Source of the DNA: Tenericutes bacterium HGW-Tenericutes-1 | GTDB taxonomy: Bacteria; Bacillota_I; Bacilli_A; Izemoplasmatales; Hujiaoplasmataceae | Length of the DNA: 64,000 nucleotides | NCBI GenBank assembly: GCA_002839155.1 | Contig: PGXM01000007.1 | Coordinates: 1 to 64,000 of the forward strand | Direction: 5' to 3' | Shown: piece by piece, positions 17,353 to 27,360 of the stretch | Numbering within the stretch: the stretch's first letter is position 1 | Layout of the letters: each line of letters opens with the position of its first letter | The notes under the pieces: generated by a model | Database searches by the model: none | Told to the model about the DNA's origin: nothing | The model's input: only the letters and a program-made list of their open reading frames with translations | Translations under genes and position numbers: made by a program

Positions 17353-20300
17353 TTAGACGGTCGGTACATATCCTTCGGGACCGTTATTTAAGAAAGACCC
17401 GAGTTGTTCAATCAAGATTCTTAATGCATCAATTTCAGCGATTTCAGCCTCTGTTAATCCTTCAACAATTTCAAGAGTTAATGGGTCATCATAAGTAATT
17501 TGTAAGGTTAATGGATCAATATTATCGGCATATGCTTGTACAACTGAAGTTTGATAGACGATATCATCGATGAGGGTTTGCAATTCTAGAATTAAATCCT
17601 CAATAACGATAGTTCCTGTGTAATTGAATCCGTAAGCAAAATCAAAGTATCCATTGATGATTAAGGCAATGAGATAATCGTAATCAAGTGAGTCTCCCGC
17701 TAATAATTCATCAATGATATTAGCAATATAGATGGCTCTAACAAAATTATCATTGAGTTCTTGTGCTTCTTCACCTGGGAGATATTCATAAGGCAATGAG
17801 TTAATAATTTCAATGGAATCCATGATTTCTTGGATCTTAAGTTCAGTCAATGTTCCCATAAAATTAGTAACAATCAACTTCACATCAAAGATGGCATAGA
17901 AGTACGTTTGAATTGCTGTTGAAATGTCGAGATAAATCGCATCCGCTTCTAATACTGGCAATCCAAGTGAATAAACATATTGGTAAGCCACTTTTTGTAA
18001 GAAGGTTACCACTGTTGCTTTATCAGTTTCATCCATTGAAGAGAACAGATGAACTAAGAAATCTTCTGCAGAATTGAGATAACCTAAGATACCTAAAGCT
18101 GATAGATCGAGTGTGCTAGGATCAACACTACCCGTCATTAAACCGATCACTAAGTTATAAGAATCGGTATCAGGGTACATAATCAGTGATCCCACTTCAT
18201 CAATTAATATTAACGCAACATCTTCAAGTAATCCAAAATTATCAGGATCATCGAAGAATCCGTCGATGTGAATCCATATTTCATTTTTATTTCCATAAGA
18301 CATTTGTTCTAAATACATGTCCATTTGGCGTTGATATTCACCAATTTGAAAGGTGATTTCATTATAAGTGTTAATGTTGTTAATGAACCACATGCCAATT
18401 TGCAATCCTAAGGATGTTTGATACATTGGGAACATGTAGCTCATTTGAAGATTTTGCATTTGAGGATAGTAGACAGTCCAATGGAAATTATAGTTTGTTT
18501 CAGCATAATTTAAAACCGGACCATACATCATTTGTTCATCATACGATAACATATTAAATTCATCAAGGTAGTTTTGATAAGTGACTTGCATTTCCGGTGG
18601 AAGCATCATTCCGCCGACACCTTGATAATAACGATTGAGTAAATCATCTAAATACCAATAAGTATAATCATTCCACATCCAGTAATAAGGTTCCATTTGT
18701 TTGACAGAGTTAAGCATATTCCAAAAATCATTTTCAAGTTGACGGTTGTAGATGAATGTATTCCATAGTGATTCAACATCAGTCAATAGAGGATCAGTCA
18801 TAAGTGATTTCTCGTAGTCAAAATCAGCGAAGAAATCGATTAATTCTTGATTCCAGAAATTGTATTCAACCATGGCATCATCATAATAACCTTGTAACTC
18901 ATCAAGATAAGTTGGATCATATTCGTACATAACCATATAGTCACTAAATTCATATAAGAAGGTCGCAACCATATGCGCTAATGTCGCATTATCAAACCCC
19001 ATCGTTCCCATTAAGGTATAGAGTTCTTGAACGTCCTCAATGGAATTTATTGATTCAACAAAAGCCTGTAGTTCCATAACACTCATGATCGTGAACATCA
19101 CCTCTGCTTCTGTTTCATAGCCAAAGGTTGTGACTATCACATCAATCAATGCGTCTGCTTGACCTGGATCCATTTCTTGATAAGGGTCAATTAAATTAAC
19201 TAACATTTCATGTACGTCTAAATAGTCATATGGGTCTAAAATACCTTCTAAATCACCCATTTGAAGTAACATGACTAGCCGTTGTCCACGGCTGTATAAT
19301 TCGTACATGAGCATCATATCATCAACTGATAAGTCTTCAGGATTGAGTAATGAAACGTCATGAGCAACTAAGATAATTTGATGAATAGCATCAACCATCG
19401 CTAGCTTCACAGCTGCAGTGACTAATGGATCAGCATTGAACATGGTATTGACGTCATAATAGACTTCAACAAAGTGTCCAACGAGCAATTCAATATCAAA
19501 TGTTCCATCATATAAGAAAGCATCAATTAAGATAGCGACATTAATAACAATTGAATAGGGATCATCTTCCATGTTGCTTTGCATTAATAATGGAATGGTA
19601 TCCATTAATAATTGAACTTTCTCAGGTGTCATACCATTGAGTAAATCGATTAGTTCATAATAAACATCACTAGCAATACCGATATATTGTGGTCCTTTTA
19701 ATTCGAATATTGCTAAGATTGCGGTTTGTTCCATAGCTTCCATGTCAGAATATTGTAATAAAATTTCTACAACATCATAGCCCATCGATAATAGATTAGC
19801 CGTATCGGTAGCATCAATTGAAGAACCAAGTAACGTCAATAAATCAGCAACTTGATGAGCATATCCGCTAATATCAGTCGGTGTCATCGGTAATGTGTCT
19901 GGTGTAACTTGACCTGTGACTAAATCAAAGATTAAGTTGAAAGTTGCAGGGTCAATACCAACAATGACCGATTCAACAACATCATAAACAGTTCCTACTA
20001 AGATGGTTAATTTTGTTGTCCCTTCAACGCTCCATAAATAATCTCTCATAGCTACGAGCATTTCATGGTTGACTTGATCTTCTACCATCCATTGATATTC
20101 TTCTTGAATCATCCATTCGTAGTTTCCGATTTGATTATAGTTATCCCAGAATGAATTCATGTAATCATTTTGAATGACTTCCATAACATTACGTTGTTTA
20201 ACATTGTCATATAATGGCCACATAGCTTGATTTAAATCTTGAAGTGTCACATGTTGATATGTTTGCCATGCCATGTACATGTCAAGCAATGGTTCATACA

Positions 20301-21567
20301 TTGCTAATTCTTCTGTGGTCAATGAATCCATCATTGCGTTAAAGTCAGCTAAGTACATTGCTGCAGTGTCTGGATCTTCATAGTAATATAGGTAATCATA
20401 ATAATACTGAATATTCCATTCTAAATCGTAATACTTGCCCCAATCAAAATCATTGCCCCATAATTCGTCAACTCCACCCCATAATGAATTTTGATAAGCA
20501 TTCATTAATTGAGTGTTTTCTAATTCAGCTGCGATATAGGCGTGACAAGTGACGGCATCAGAAAGTGCTAAAGTATCGCAATAGTTACTGATATCGCTTT
20601 GAACTTGAGTAAATTGTTGATTTGCTAATGCGAGTTGTTCTTCAAAATATGCAATATTATCTAAATATTTTTGTTCATCATAACGTTTTGATTCTTGATC
20701 AATCATCATCAATATTGCATTCACTAACATTTCAACGATTCGATCTTGATCGTAGCCTTGAACTGATAAAGCAGCGAACCAAGATTGGAATTCAGCTAAA
20801 GTCGTGAATGTTGGTAATACTTGAACCATGGTCATAACTTCAACCATCATTAAATACGTTGCTTGTTCTGTCTCCATGCCAGAAACGAACATTAACATCT
20901 CAATGGTACGATCGATTTCTTCAGGTCCAGGTTCTCCATCTGACATCGAAATAATCATATCAACCAATAATTGATAATGTCCTTCATAAACCGCATGAAC
21001 GTTAATATTGCCAGTTACATTTGAAAAAGCTGCGTCCCATCCACTAAAAACGAACCCTACTTTGTATGGAGCATCTGGAGGGGTTGCACCTTGTCCAAAT
21101 TCAATGGTTTGTGATTCAATTAATACGCCGTCAGCGTCATAAAAATTGACGGTGTAGGTTAAAGCTTGCCATTTAGCATATAAAGTTACTCCTGTAGAAG
21201 GCATAACAGTAAATGTATATGGCATCGTTAATGAAATGTTTGAATACCACCCAATAAACGTATATCCGGTTTTAGATGGTGCCACCGGTGCGGTGACTGA
21301 AGAACCGACAGTTTGTGTAATATTCGCAACTGTACTTCCACCATTTTCTTCAAAAGAAATGGTTGCTGTACCAGGCACAGCTGTCGTCGTGGTTGTCGTC
21401 GTGTTTGTGCCCGACGTTGTTGTTGTTGTTGTTGAGGTTGAATCTTCAACAGTCGTTGTTGTCGTAGTAGTATCGGTTGGTAATGTTTGTGTTCCAAACC
21501 AATCGCAACCTGCAAGTACAAAAGTTGTTAGGAACATGAACAGAATCAGTAAAATACGTTTCTTCAT
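17353..21567 (-). CDS. Large surface lipoprotein with two InlB-type repeats and a duplicated Tyr/Trp/Met-rich region
   Basis: This is a 1404-residue lipoprotein: signal MKKRILLILF..., lipobox LAGC with Cys21, then a Thr-rich linker (residues ~28-65). Two InlB B-type repeats follow (GYTFIGWYSN ... LYAKW and GFVFSGWDAAF) to about residue 195. The remaining ~1200 residues are predicted helical, strongly acidic and unusually rich in Tyr, Trp and Met. They consist of two diverged copies of about 595 residues (~199-790 and ~792-1385). Matching landmarks include FNLIFDLVTGQVTPDTL (~544) against YNLVIGLMTGSVDPSTL (~1139), and GSSIDATDTANLL against FSSMDETDKATVV. No catalytic motif or known family was recognised. 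AGGGAGGA precedes the ATG. It is a monocistronic unit, probably a cell-surface binding or structural protein. Confidence 0.85.
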   Translation of the reverse strand: MKKRILLILFMFLTTFVLAGCDWFGTQTLPTDTTTTTTTVEDSTSTTTTTTSGTNTTTTTTTAVPGTATISFEENGGSTVANITQTVGSSVTAPVAPSKTGYTFIGWYSNISLTMPYTFTVMPSTGVTLYAKWQALTYTVNFYDADGVLIESQTIEFGQGATPPDAPYKVGFVFSGWDAAFSNVTGNINVHAVYEGHYQLLVDMIISMSDGEPGPEEIDRTIEMLMFVSGMETEQATYLMMVEVMTMVQVLPTFTTLAEFQSWFAALSVQGYDQDRIVEMLVNAILMMIDQESKRYDEQKYLDNIAYFEEQLALANQQFTQVQSDISNYCDTLALSDAVTCHAYIAAELENTQLMNAYQNSLWGGVDELWGNDFDWGKYYDLEWNIQYYYDYLYYYEDPDTAAMYLADFNAMMDSLTTEELAMYEPLLDMYMAWQTYQHVTLQDLNQAMWPLYDNVKQRNVMEVIQNDYMNSFWDNYNQIGNYEWMIQEEYQWMVEDQVNHEMLVAMRDYLWSVEGTTKLTILVGTVYDVVESVIVGIDPATFNLIFDLVTGQVTPDTLPMTPTDISGYAHQVADLLTLLGSSIDATDTANLLSMGYDVVEILLQYSDMEAMEQTAILAIFELKGPQYIGIASDVYYELIDLLNGMTPEKVQLLMDTIPLLMQSNMEDDPYSIVINVAILIDAFLYDGTFDIELLVGHFVEVYYDVNTMFNADPLVTAAVKLAMVDAIHQIILVAHDVSLLNPEDLSVDDMMLMYELYSRGQRLVMLLQMGDLEGILDPYDYLDVHEMLVNLIDPYQEMDPGQADALIDVIVTTFGYETEAEVMFTIMSVMELQAFVESINSIEDVQELYTLMGTMGFDNATLAHMVATFLYEFSDYMVMYEYDPTYLDELQGYYDDAMVEYNFWNQELIDFFADFDYEKSLMTDPLLTDVESLWNTFIYNRQLENDFWNMLNSVKQMEPYYWMWNDYTYWYLDDLLNRYYQGVGGMMLPPEMQVTYQNYLDEFNMLSYDEQMMYGPVLNYAETNYNFHWTVYYPQMQNLQMSYMFPMYQTSLGLQIGMWFINNINTYNEITFQIGEYQRQMDMYLEQMSYGNKNEIWIHIDGFFDDPDNFGLLEDVALILIDEVGSLIMYPDTDSYNLVIGLMTGSVDPSTLDLSALGILGYLNSAEDFLVHLFSSMDETDKATVVTFLQKVAYQYVYSLGLPVLEADAIYLDISTAIQTYFYAIFDVKLIVTNFMGTLTELKIQEIMDSIEIINSLPYEYLPGEEAQELNDNFVRAIYIANIIDELLAGDSLDYDYLIALIINGYFDFAYGFNYTGTIVIEDLILELQTLIDDIVYQTSVVQAYADNIDPLTLQITYDDPLTLEIVEGLTEAEIAEIDALRILIEQLGSFLNNGPEGYVPTV
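17410..20970 (-). repeat. Tandem duplication of a ~595-residue domain within the lipoprotein
   Basis: Copy A is encoded at about 19198-20970 and copy B at about 17410-19190. The two are diverged at residue level but stay in register with a constant offset of about 595 residues. Boundaries are approximate, read by eye. Confidence 0.65.
21381..21480 (-). repeat. Trinucleotide-rich poly-Thr linker tract
   Basis: Three blocks of ACN codons (21381-21409, 21412-21435, 21451-21480) encode poly-Thr after the lipobox. The middle block contains several identical consecutive triplets, a likely site of in-frame length change. Confidence 0.7.
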
Positions 21568-21707
21568 AAAAATCCTCCCTTAAATAAATTGTCTTGCTTG
21601 TAAGACTTCTTGTATATTTTCACTATAGCACTACTAACAATAAAAATAAAGCGTTTATATAATAAAACTGCATATTAGTAATCGATTGAAACAAAAAATA
21701 TATTAAT

Positions 21708-21734
21708 AAAAAATCACCCTTAATATGGGTGATT
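21708..21734 (-). terminator. Terminator of the beta-propeller lipoprotein gene
   Basis: Stem AATCACCC (21712-21719) / GGGTGATT (21727-21734), 7-nt loop, then a T-run on the minus strand. It lies 19 bases past the stop codon. Confidence 0.88.
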
Positions 21735-21753
21735 AATTATTTGGGTCATTTAT

Positions 21754-23646
21754 TTATTCTTGAGGAACAAATACGACAGAATTCAACTCTTTAAATCCAT
21801 CCGTCATATCATATTGTTTTACCGAACGATAAGTAATTGAATAAACATAATCATTGATGAATAATCCTCTAAGTAAATAATCATAATAATAAGATTCATA
21901 ATATTGATTTTGATTAAATACTGGCAATTTAGCAGCTAACTCCAAATCACCTTCAAGTGTGATTTTAAAGACATATAAATTTTGGACATAACGGTATTCG
22001 TAGGTTCCAACAACAACGTCATATTCAAACACAGGAATAGCCACATACCAATAATCTTGACCTTCAGGTTGATAATAAACAAACATCTTATGGTCATAGG
22101 TGACAGGTGTATAACTATAAGTACCTTCAACCAAGTAAGTATCGATGTTTTCTGGATTATTACCAGTGGTATCGTAAAGACTTATTTTTACGCCTTGGAA
22201 TCTACCTTCGGAATCGGCTTGTCTACCAACACCTATTAAGAGATCATCACTCATTTGGTGAAGGTAATCACTAACACCATTTTCATGAAGTTCGCCCACG
22301 ATTTTGGGTTCTAATGGATTTGATAAATCAAGTTTATATAAAGGATCAGTTTGAACGAAAGTCACAACGTAAGCTGTAACTCCTGAGAAACGAACGGCGT
22401 AAATTCTTTCGCCGACTTTTCCTAATCCGCCTAATACAGAGATAAAGGTCATTTCATCGATGGAGGTAGCGTCTAAAATAAAGAGTTGGTTTTGAATGGT
22501 TTGAGAATCGTTGTTCCAAGACCAATCCGTTGTCGCAATTCTAAAGGTTCCATTATATTCATCCATTGAGAATTGATTAAGCGGAGATCCGGTGACACCA
22601 CCCATGGCTTGGTAAACCAATTTACCATCGATGATTTCAAAACGTAATACATAGGTATTATAAGTATAATATCCGGTCTCTTCATCAAAGGCAGAACGAT
22701 ATACCACAGAATACAAATTATTCAAGCTCATGTAGATTTGGTAAGTTGATCCAATATATGCATCGACTTGTGCTGCTTCTTCATCATAAATATTTAAGGA
22801 AGCTATTAAAAGATAAGAAATGGAATAATTGTCATTGGGCATATAGTAGATGTTTTCAGCCGGTAACGTAATCTCACCTTCTGAAACAGTCGAATCTTGA
22901 TACAACGGAACGAAATTATCTTCTAAATAACCATAATTCACAAAATAGTTATTCATAATCAAATAGAGTTGTCCGTTAATCATCCGGCTTTCAGTCAAAT
23001 AAGATTGATCAAAATAAAGTTCTTTTGCGATTTCAATCGCTGCTTTATCTTCAATATCAAGGATGACCACTTTTACACCATATTCATAATAATAATGGAA
23101 GTAATAATAATCTTCGCTGACTTTATCGTCGGTCTCTTCAACAGGAGTATAAGTATATTGACTTCCAAGCAATACGACTCGGTTCTCTTCAATATACATT
23201 TTATCGATATATAAATCTTCTTCAGTGTAGGTATAAACAATTTGAAGTGACTCAGCGTTTATAATGACGAATCTTCCCATAGTTACAAGATAGATGTATT
23301 CACCATCGGTAATGACCGTGTCCGATTCATCGACACCTTCGACTTGGGTATTGGTTTGACTATACCCTGAATTGGTCGAAGTAGTTGTATCTGTAACACT
23401 ACTTTCTAACATCCCATCGACCATCATATTCGTAGTAAAGAACCTCATTCCACCTTTTAAAGTGTAATAGCCTTCATTTTCTTCGTAGAATTGATCTAAA
23501 TATCCTTTTAAATCATCATAACTAGCAAAATTACTAACGGAGCTAATTTCAGGTAATTCATATTTTTTAGTGGTTGTTTTTGAATCACAAGCAATTAGAA
23601 CAAATGCTAGAAACATGGTAAGTAATGAATACAATAATTTTTTCAT
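21754..23646 (-). CDS. Lipoprotein with C-terminal beta-propeller domain (PF09826 type)
   Basis: This 630-residue lipoprotein has the signal MKKLLYSLLTMFLAFVLIAC (Cys20), a short linker and then a long beta-propeller. The stretch NTQVEGVDESDTVITDGEYIYLV is the hallmark entry motif of the Beta_propel (PF09826/COG4880) family of secreted proteins distantly related to WD-40 repeats. Later blades show RIYAVRFSGVTAYVVTF and KLDLSNPLEPKIVGELHENG. No enzymatic function is established for the family. GTAGGAGGG precedes the ATG. It is a single gene between two terminators, next to another large lipoprotein gene. Confidence 0.9.
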   Translation of the reverse strand: MKKLLYSLLTMFLAFVLIACDSKTTTKKYELPEISSVSNFASYDDLKGYLDQFYEENEGYYTLKGGMRFFTTNMMVDGMLESSVTDTTTSTNSGYSQTNTQVEGVDESDTVITDGEYIYLVTMGRFVIINAESLQIVYTYTEEDLYIDKMYIEENRVVLLGSQYTYTPVEETDDKVSEDYYYFHYYYEYGVKVVILDIEDKAAIEIAKELYFDQSYLTESRMINGQLYLIMNNYFVNYGYLEDNFVPLYQDSTVSEGEITLPAENIYYMPNDNYSISYLLIASLNIYDEEAAQVDAYIGSTYQIYMSLNNLYSVVYRSAFDEETGYYTYNTYVLRFEIIDGKLVYQAMGGVTGSPLNQFSMDEYNGTFRIATTDWSWNNDSQTIQNQLFILDATSIDEMTFISVLGGLGKVGERIYAVRFSGVTAYVVTFVQTDPLYKLDLSNPLEPKIVGELHENGVSDYLHQMSDDLLIGVGRQADSEGRFQGVKISLYDTTGNNPENIDTYLVEGTYSYTPVTYDHKMFVYYQPEGQDYWYVAIPVFEYDVVVGTYEYRYVQNLYVFKITLEGDLELAAKLPVFNQNQYYESYYYDYLLRGLFINDYVYSITYRSVKQYDMTDGFKELNSVVFVPQE

Positions 23647-23704
23647 TGAGAACCCTCCTACTAACTTGACACTAAATTAACAATGGTCTTTTGGTTTTTA
23701 TTGG

Positions 23705-23739
23705 TAAAAAAAAGCCTAAATGAAATAATCATCTAGGCT
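23705..23739 (-). terminator. Terminator of the thiI-GNAT-pepF operon
   Basis: Stem AGCCTA (23713-23718) / TAGGCT (23734-23739), extended internally by ATGA/TCAT across one mismatch, followed on the minus strand by eight T. Confidence 0.85.
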
Positions 23740-23744
23740 AATTG

Positions 23745-25508
23745 CTATTTTTCAGTTAATTTGAGGAATAAGTCGATGTCTTCTTTAACTATTTCTAAAG
23801 AACCTTTCCAAAACTCTGGTTTCGAAACATCGATATTCGCTAACTTCGCAACATTTTCAACGGTCATTTGTCCCGTCGCAGCTAGTAAATCATCATAAAT
23901 ATTTACAAACGCTTGTTTATCTTGTAAGTACTTTGCATATAGTCCTTTTGCAAATAACAACCCAAAAGCATATGGGAAATTATAGTAACTTAATCCACCG
24001 CTGTAATAATGACCTTTACATGCCCACATATAAGGATGCAAATAATTTTCATCTAGCCCATCCCCATAGGTTTGTTTTTGAGCGTCGAGCATGAGTGTCT
24101 TTAATTCATTTTCATCAAAGACTGTTTTCTTTCTACCTTCAAATACGGATCTTTCAAATATGAAACGGCTCATGATATCGACGATAACTTGGGTATAGTC
24201 TTGAATCGAAGATTCTAATAAATAGATTTTTTCTTCTTCATCTTTTGCATCTTTTAACGCTGCTTTGTTGACTATCGTTTCACAGAACGTTGAAGCGGTT
24301 TCTGCGACTGGCATTGTATAATCACTATTGAGTGGAGATTCTTTGAATATGGCTTCGCCATGATAAGCATGCCCTAATTCATGAGCTAAAGTGATGATAT
24401 CTCCAAATGCGCCGGTAAAGTTCGTTAAGACTCTACTTTCCTTGATGGAAACAATATTCGCACAGAACGCGCCACCGACTTTTCCTTTTTTCGGAGTGTA
24501 ATCGATCCATCCTTCTCTAAATGCTTTGTCAGCCATATTATAAAGACGAGAATTAAACGTTTTAAAATTCTTTAAGATATATTGATTGGCTTCTTCAATT
24601 GAGTAAGTGGTTGTGATGTTTCCGACTGGCGCAAATAAATCATAGAAAGGTAAGCCGTTTTTATGGCCTAAAAGTTCTGCTTTACGTTTTAAATATTGAC
24701 GGAAGATCGGTAAATAATCTGTCATGACTTGAAGCATCGCTTCTAATGTTGAACTTTGCATTCTTGATTGTACTAACGCTTGATCAAGTGGAGAAAGATA
24801 GCCTCTAAACTCACTAATCGTATTGACTTCACCTTTGATACCGTTTAAAGCGAACGCTAAAGACTTATCAATCGATTTATACGCTGCTAATTCCGCCTCA
24901 TACGCTTTTTTTCTTGTTTCAGCGTCATGATGATACGCAAGGTTACGAACTTCTGACAAGGTGATTTCTTTACCTTCATAGGTAACGGCTAACGTTGAGG
25001 TTAAAAGCGATTGTAACCGACCCCATGATGATGAACCTGATTGACGTAATTTTGAAATTAAGATTTCAGTTTTTTCATCGAGCATGTATTTAGCGTTTTG
25101 AATGATTTCATGAAGATGAAACCTGTGTTCTTTTAATAAAGGATCAGCATCGATGGTTTCGTCGATATTTGGAAAATCACGTAACCATTTTTTGTATTGA
25201 GTTTCCGTTTTAGCAAGTTCTGAGAAACTCATTTGGAACGTCGTAATGTACTTAATCGCCGTTTGGTTCGTCGCATCAGTTGATTCAATTAAAGAAGCAA
25301 AGTGATAGAGTTTGTCTGTTAAAAGCGAAAACTCAATGGTTAATTTGATAAAATCAATCAATGTTTGTTCTTTTGAATCATAGGTTAGAAATTTCGGACT
25401 AAAATCATTGTACTCTTTGATAACTTCTTGAAAACGGTTGAAGTCTTTGATAAAATTTGGATCTTCAAAACTTTGATACAATTTCTCTAAATTCCAGGTA
25501 TCTTTCAT
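23745..25508 (-). CDS. pepF: Oligoendopeptidase F
   Basis: This is a cytosolic zinc metallopeptidase of the M3 family that cleaves short oligopeptides. The 587-residue protein has the zinc-binding HELGHAYHG motif around residues 375-382 with a downstream E in VAETASTFCE, plus the typical GGAFCANI and Y-rich YYSGGLSYYNFPYAFG segments that shape the M3 substrate channel. AAAGGAAGAG precedes the ATG, which overlaps the stop of the GNAT gene as ATGA. It is the last gene of the thiI-GNAT-pepF operon. Length and motifs are normal. Confidence 0.95.
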   Translation of the reverse strand: MKDTWNLEKLYQSFEDPNFIKDFNRFQEVIKEYNDFSPKFLTYDSKEQTLIDFIKLTIEFSLLTDKLYHFASLIESTDATNQTAIKYITTFQMSFSELAKTETQYKKWLRDFPNIDETIDADPLLKEHRFHLHEIIQNAKYMLDEKTEILISKLRQSGSSSWGRLQSLLTSTLAVTYEGKEITLSEVRNLAYHHDAETRKKAYEAELAAYKSIDKSLAFALNGIKGEVNTISEFRGYLSPLDQALVQSRMQSSTLEAMLQVMTDYLPIFRQYLKRKAELLGHKNGLPFYDLFAPVGNITTTYSIEEANQYILKNFKTFNSRLYNMADKAFREGWIDYTPKKGKVGGAFCANIVSIKESRVLTNFTGAFGDIITLAHELGHAYHGEAIFKESPLNSDYTMPVAETASTFCETIVNKAALKDAKDEEEKIYLLESSIQDYTQVIVDIMSRFIFERSVFEGRKKTVFDENELKTLMLDAQKQTYGDGLDENYLHPYMWACKGHYYSGGLSYYNFPYAFGLLFAKGLYAKYLQDKQAFVNIYDDLLAATGQMTVENVAKLANIDVSKPEFWKGSLEIVKEDIDLFLKLTEK

Positions 25509-26047
25509 AATTCTCTTCCTTTCAATTTTATATATTCTAAAGCACTTAAATGATAACTCTTTGAAGGTTTTTCTCCGTTCGCAACTGTTTTGTATATGAG
25601 TTGTTGATCATATTGAAATCCACAACGCTTGATAACTGCTTCTGATTTAGCGTTACCAACAAAATGATAAACTTTAATTAATGGTACTTTCAATTCTTCA
25701 AAAGCGTGCTCGATGACTGCTTTTACGGCCTCTGTCATATAACCGTTTCCTTCATAGGGGGTTGATAACACATAACCTAGTTCAGTAACAAGTCTTCCAG
25801 AAAAATCAGTGCGCTTATGTAACCCGACCGAACCAATGACTTTTTTTTCGGCTTTTAATTCAATTGCCCACGTATCGTCTTGTTCGATGAATCGTTTAAT
25901 AATAACCTGAGATTCTTCGATACACTGATGAGGATTCCATCCAGCACTGGGACCAACGGTGGGTAACTTTGCATATTCAAATAAATCAAAGGCGTCGTTT
26001 AAACTCCAATTTCTTAAAATCAAACGCTTTGTTAAAAGAGTTTTCAT
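25505..26047 (-). CDS. GNAT acetyltransferase of the RimJ/RimL type
   Basis: The 180-residue protein starts with TKRLILRNWSLNDAFDLFEYA, the RimJ/RimL-like (Acetyltransf_3) entry. It also has VIGSVGLHKR, ELGYVLSTPYEGNGYMTEAVKAVIEHAF (acetyl-CoA loop) and NAKSEAVIKRCGF. It would transfer acetyl from acetyl-CoA to an amine; the substrate (ribosomal protein N-terminus, metabolite or antibiotic) is unknown. It overlaps both neighbours by ATGA, so it is translationally coupled to thiI upstream and pepF downstream. Confidence 0.88.
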   Translation of the reverse strand: MKTLLTKRLILRNWSLNDAFDLFEYAKLPTVGPSAGWNPHQCIEESQVIIKRFIEQDDTWAIELKAEKKVIGSVGLHKRTDFSGRLVTELGYVLSTPYEGNGYMTEAVKAVIEHAFEELKVPLIKVYHFVGNAKSEAVIKRCGFQYDQQLIYKTVANGEKPSKSYHLSALEYIKLKGREL

Positions 26048-27270
26048 TCAAAGCACTCCTCCACCGTTAAGCCTTTCCCTAAGATATCAGTATGGTCATA
26101 GGCCGATACTTGAATCGTCACGGTTTTATCAACCGCTTGTTTAATCATAGGTTGATAATCAAACATCTTTTCAAAGTTATTGGCGAGTTTTAGACTCGGT
26201 CTAATCGTTGGATTATTCGGTAAATAGACGGTACAACAATCTTCAAATGGACGGTTTGAGATATCTAATGTTTCTATCGTTCTTGCGATTGACATGATAT
26301 CTGATTTATCGTAGGTCGCAAGCGGCCTAATGATTAATGCATTCGTCACTTCTGTCGCGCAAGCCATGCTTTCTAACGTTTGTGACGCCACTTGTCCAAT
26401 GGACTCACCGTTGACAATCGCGAGTGATTTTGTCTTTTTTAATAGATCCGTAGCGATACGGTACATCATTCGACGCATGATTGTAACCAAATAACTTTCA
26501 GGGATGGATGTCATAATACTTGAATGAATCGGTTCAAATGGAACCATATGGAGTTTTATTTTATTATGCGGTGCGAATATCGATAATTTTTCAACTAAAT
26601 CAATCGTTTTTTGAACGGATTCAATGGACGTCATTGGGGTGGATTCAAAATGAACGCATTCAATTTCAATCCCTTGTTTCATCGCAAGATATCCCGCAAC
26701 TGGTGAATCAATTCCTCCCGATAATAAGAGTAACGCTTTTCCACCAATGCCAACAGGGTATCCGCCCATTCCTTTGATTTGATCAATGTAAATATAGGCT
26801 CCATCTTCTCTCACTTCAACAAATAATGTTAAGCTAGGATTATGAACATCCACTTTTAAATTTGGAATGGTTCTCAATATTTTAGATGCAATTTTAGGAG
26901 AGAGTTGTTGGCTCGTTAACGGATATGATTTATCGGCTCTTTTCGTTTCAACTTTAAAAGTGACGATATCCTCTTTAATCTTAGGTTTAATCATCTCGAT
27001 AGCGATAGTAGCAATTTCATCAATATCAACGTTACACTTTGTAATTAAACTATAGGAATGAAGTCCTGAAACGCGGTTTAGACGCTTAATGACTTCAACT
27101 TCTAATTCTTGATTGAGTTCAATATAAAGCCGGTCATGACGCTTATCAATCGTGACATTAAGACCGGTTAATTTCGATTTAATTAATTCAACGACTTTGG
27201 CGACAAACAAGTGTTTGTTCTTTCCTTTTAACGTCAATTCGCCATAGCGAACAAGTATTCTTTCGTACAT
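26044..27270 (-). CDS. thiI: tRNA 4-thiouridine synthetase ThiI
   Basis: ThiI adenylates and sulfurates U8 of tRNA and can supply sulfur for thiamine. The 408-residue product has an NFLD/THUMP N-terminal region (RYGELTLKGKN; THUMP to ~165) and the PP-loop LLLSGGIDSPVAGYL near residue 180. It ends shortly after without the rhodanese domain found in E. coli ThiI, as in Firmicutes. Start: ATG at 27270 with GAGGAT upstream; the more distal ATG at 27285 lacks a ribosome site. It is the first gene of the thiI-GNAT-pepF operon. Confidence 0.95.
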   Translation of the reverse strand: MYERILVRYGELTLKGKNKHLFVAKVVELIKSKLTGLNVTIDKRHDRLYIELNQELEVEVIKRLNRVSGLHSYSLITKCNVDIDEIATIAIEMIKPKIKEDIVTFKVETKRADKSYPLTSQQLSPKIASKILRTIPNLKVDVHNPSLTLFVEVREDGAYIYIDQIKGMGGYPVGIGGKALLLLSGGIDSPVAGYLAMKQGIEIECVHFESTPMTSIESVQKTIDLVEKLSIFAPHNKIKLHMVPFEPIHSSIMTSIPESYLVTIMRRMMYRIATDLLKKTKSLAIVNGESIGQVASQTLESMACATEVTNALIIRPLATYDKSDIMSIARTIETLDISNRPFEDCCTVYLPNNPTIRPSLKLANNFEKMFDYQPMIKQAVDKTVTIQVSAYDHTDILGKGLTVEECFE

Positions 27271-27315
27271 AGATAACATCCTCATTTCAAACCAAATACT
27301 ATTTTATCATATTTC

Positions 27316-27344
27316 TTGTTAAATACAGGCGTTTTTTATATAAT
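27316..27344 (+). promoter_or_regulatory. Promoter of msrC
   Basis: TTGTTA (27316-27321), 17-bp spacer, TATAAT (27339-27344); ribosome site GGTGAT at 27351-27356. The divergent thiI operon must start in the same 90-bp interval. Confidence 0.75.
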
Positions 27345-27360
27345 TGAAGCGGTGATATAA

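Noticed and set aside
27286-27360. Specific promoter of the thiI operon
   Set aside because: A TAAAAT -10 can be seen on the minus strand but no acceptable -35, and it overlaps the divergent msrC promoter, so I did not list it.
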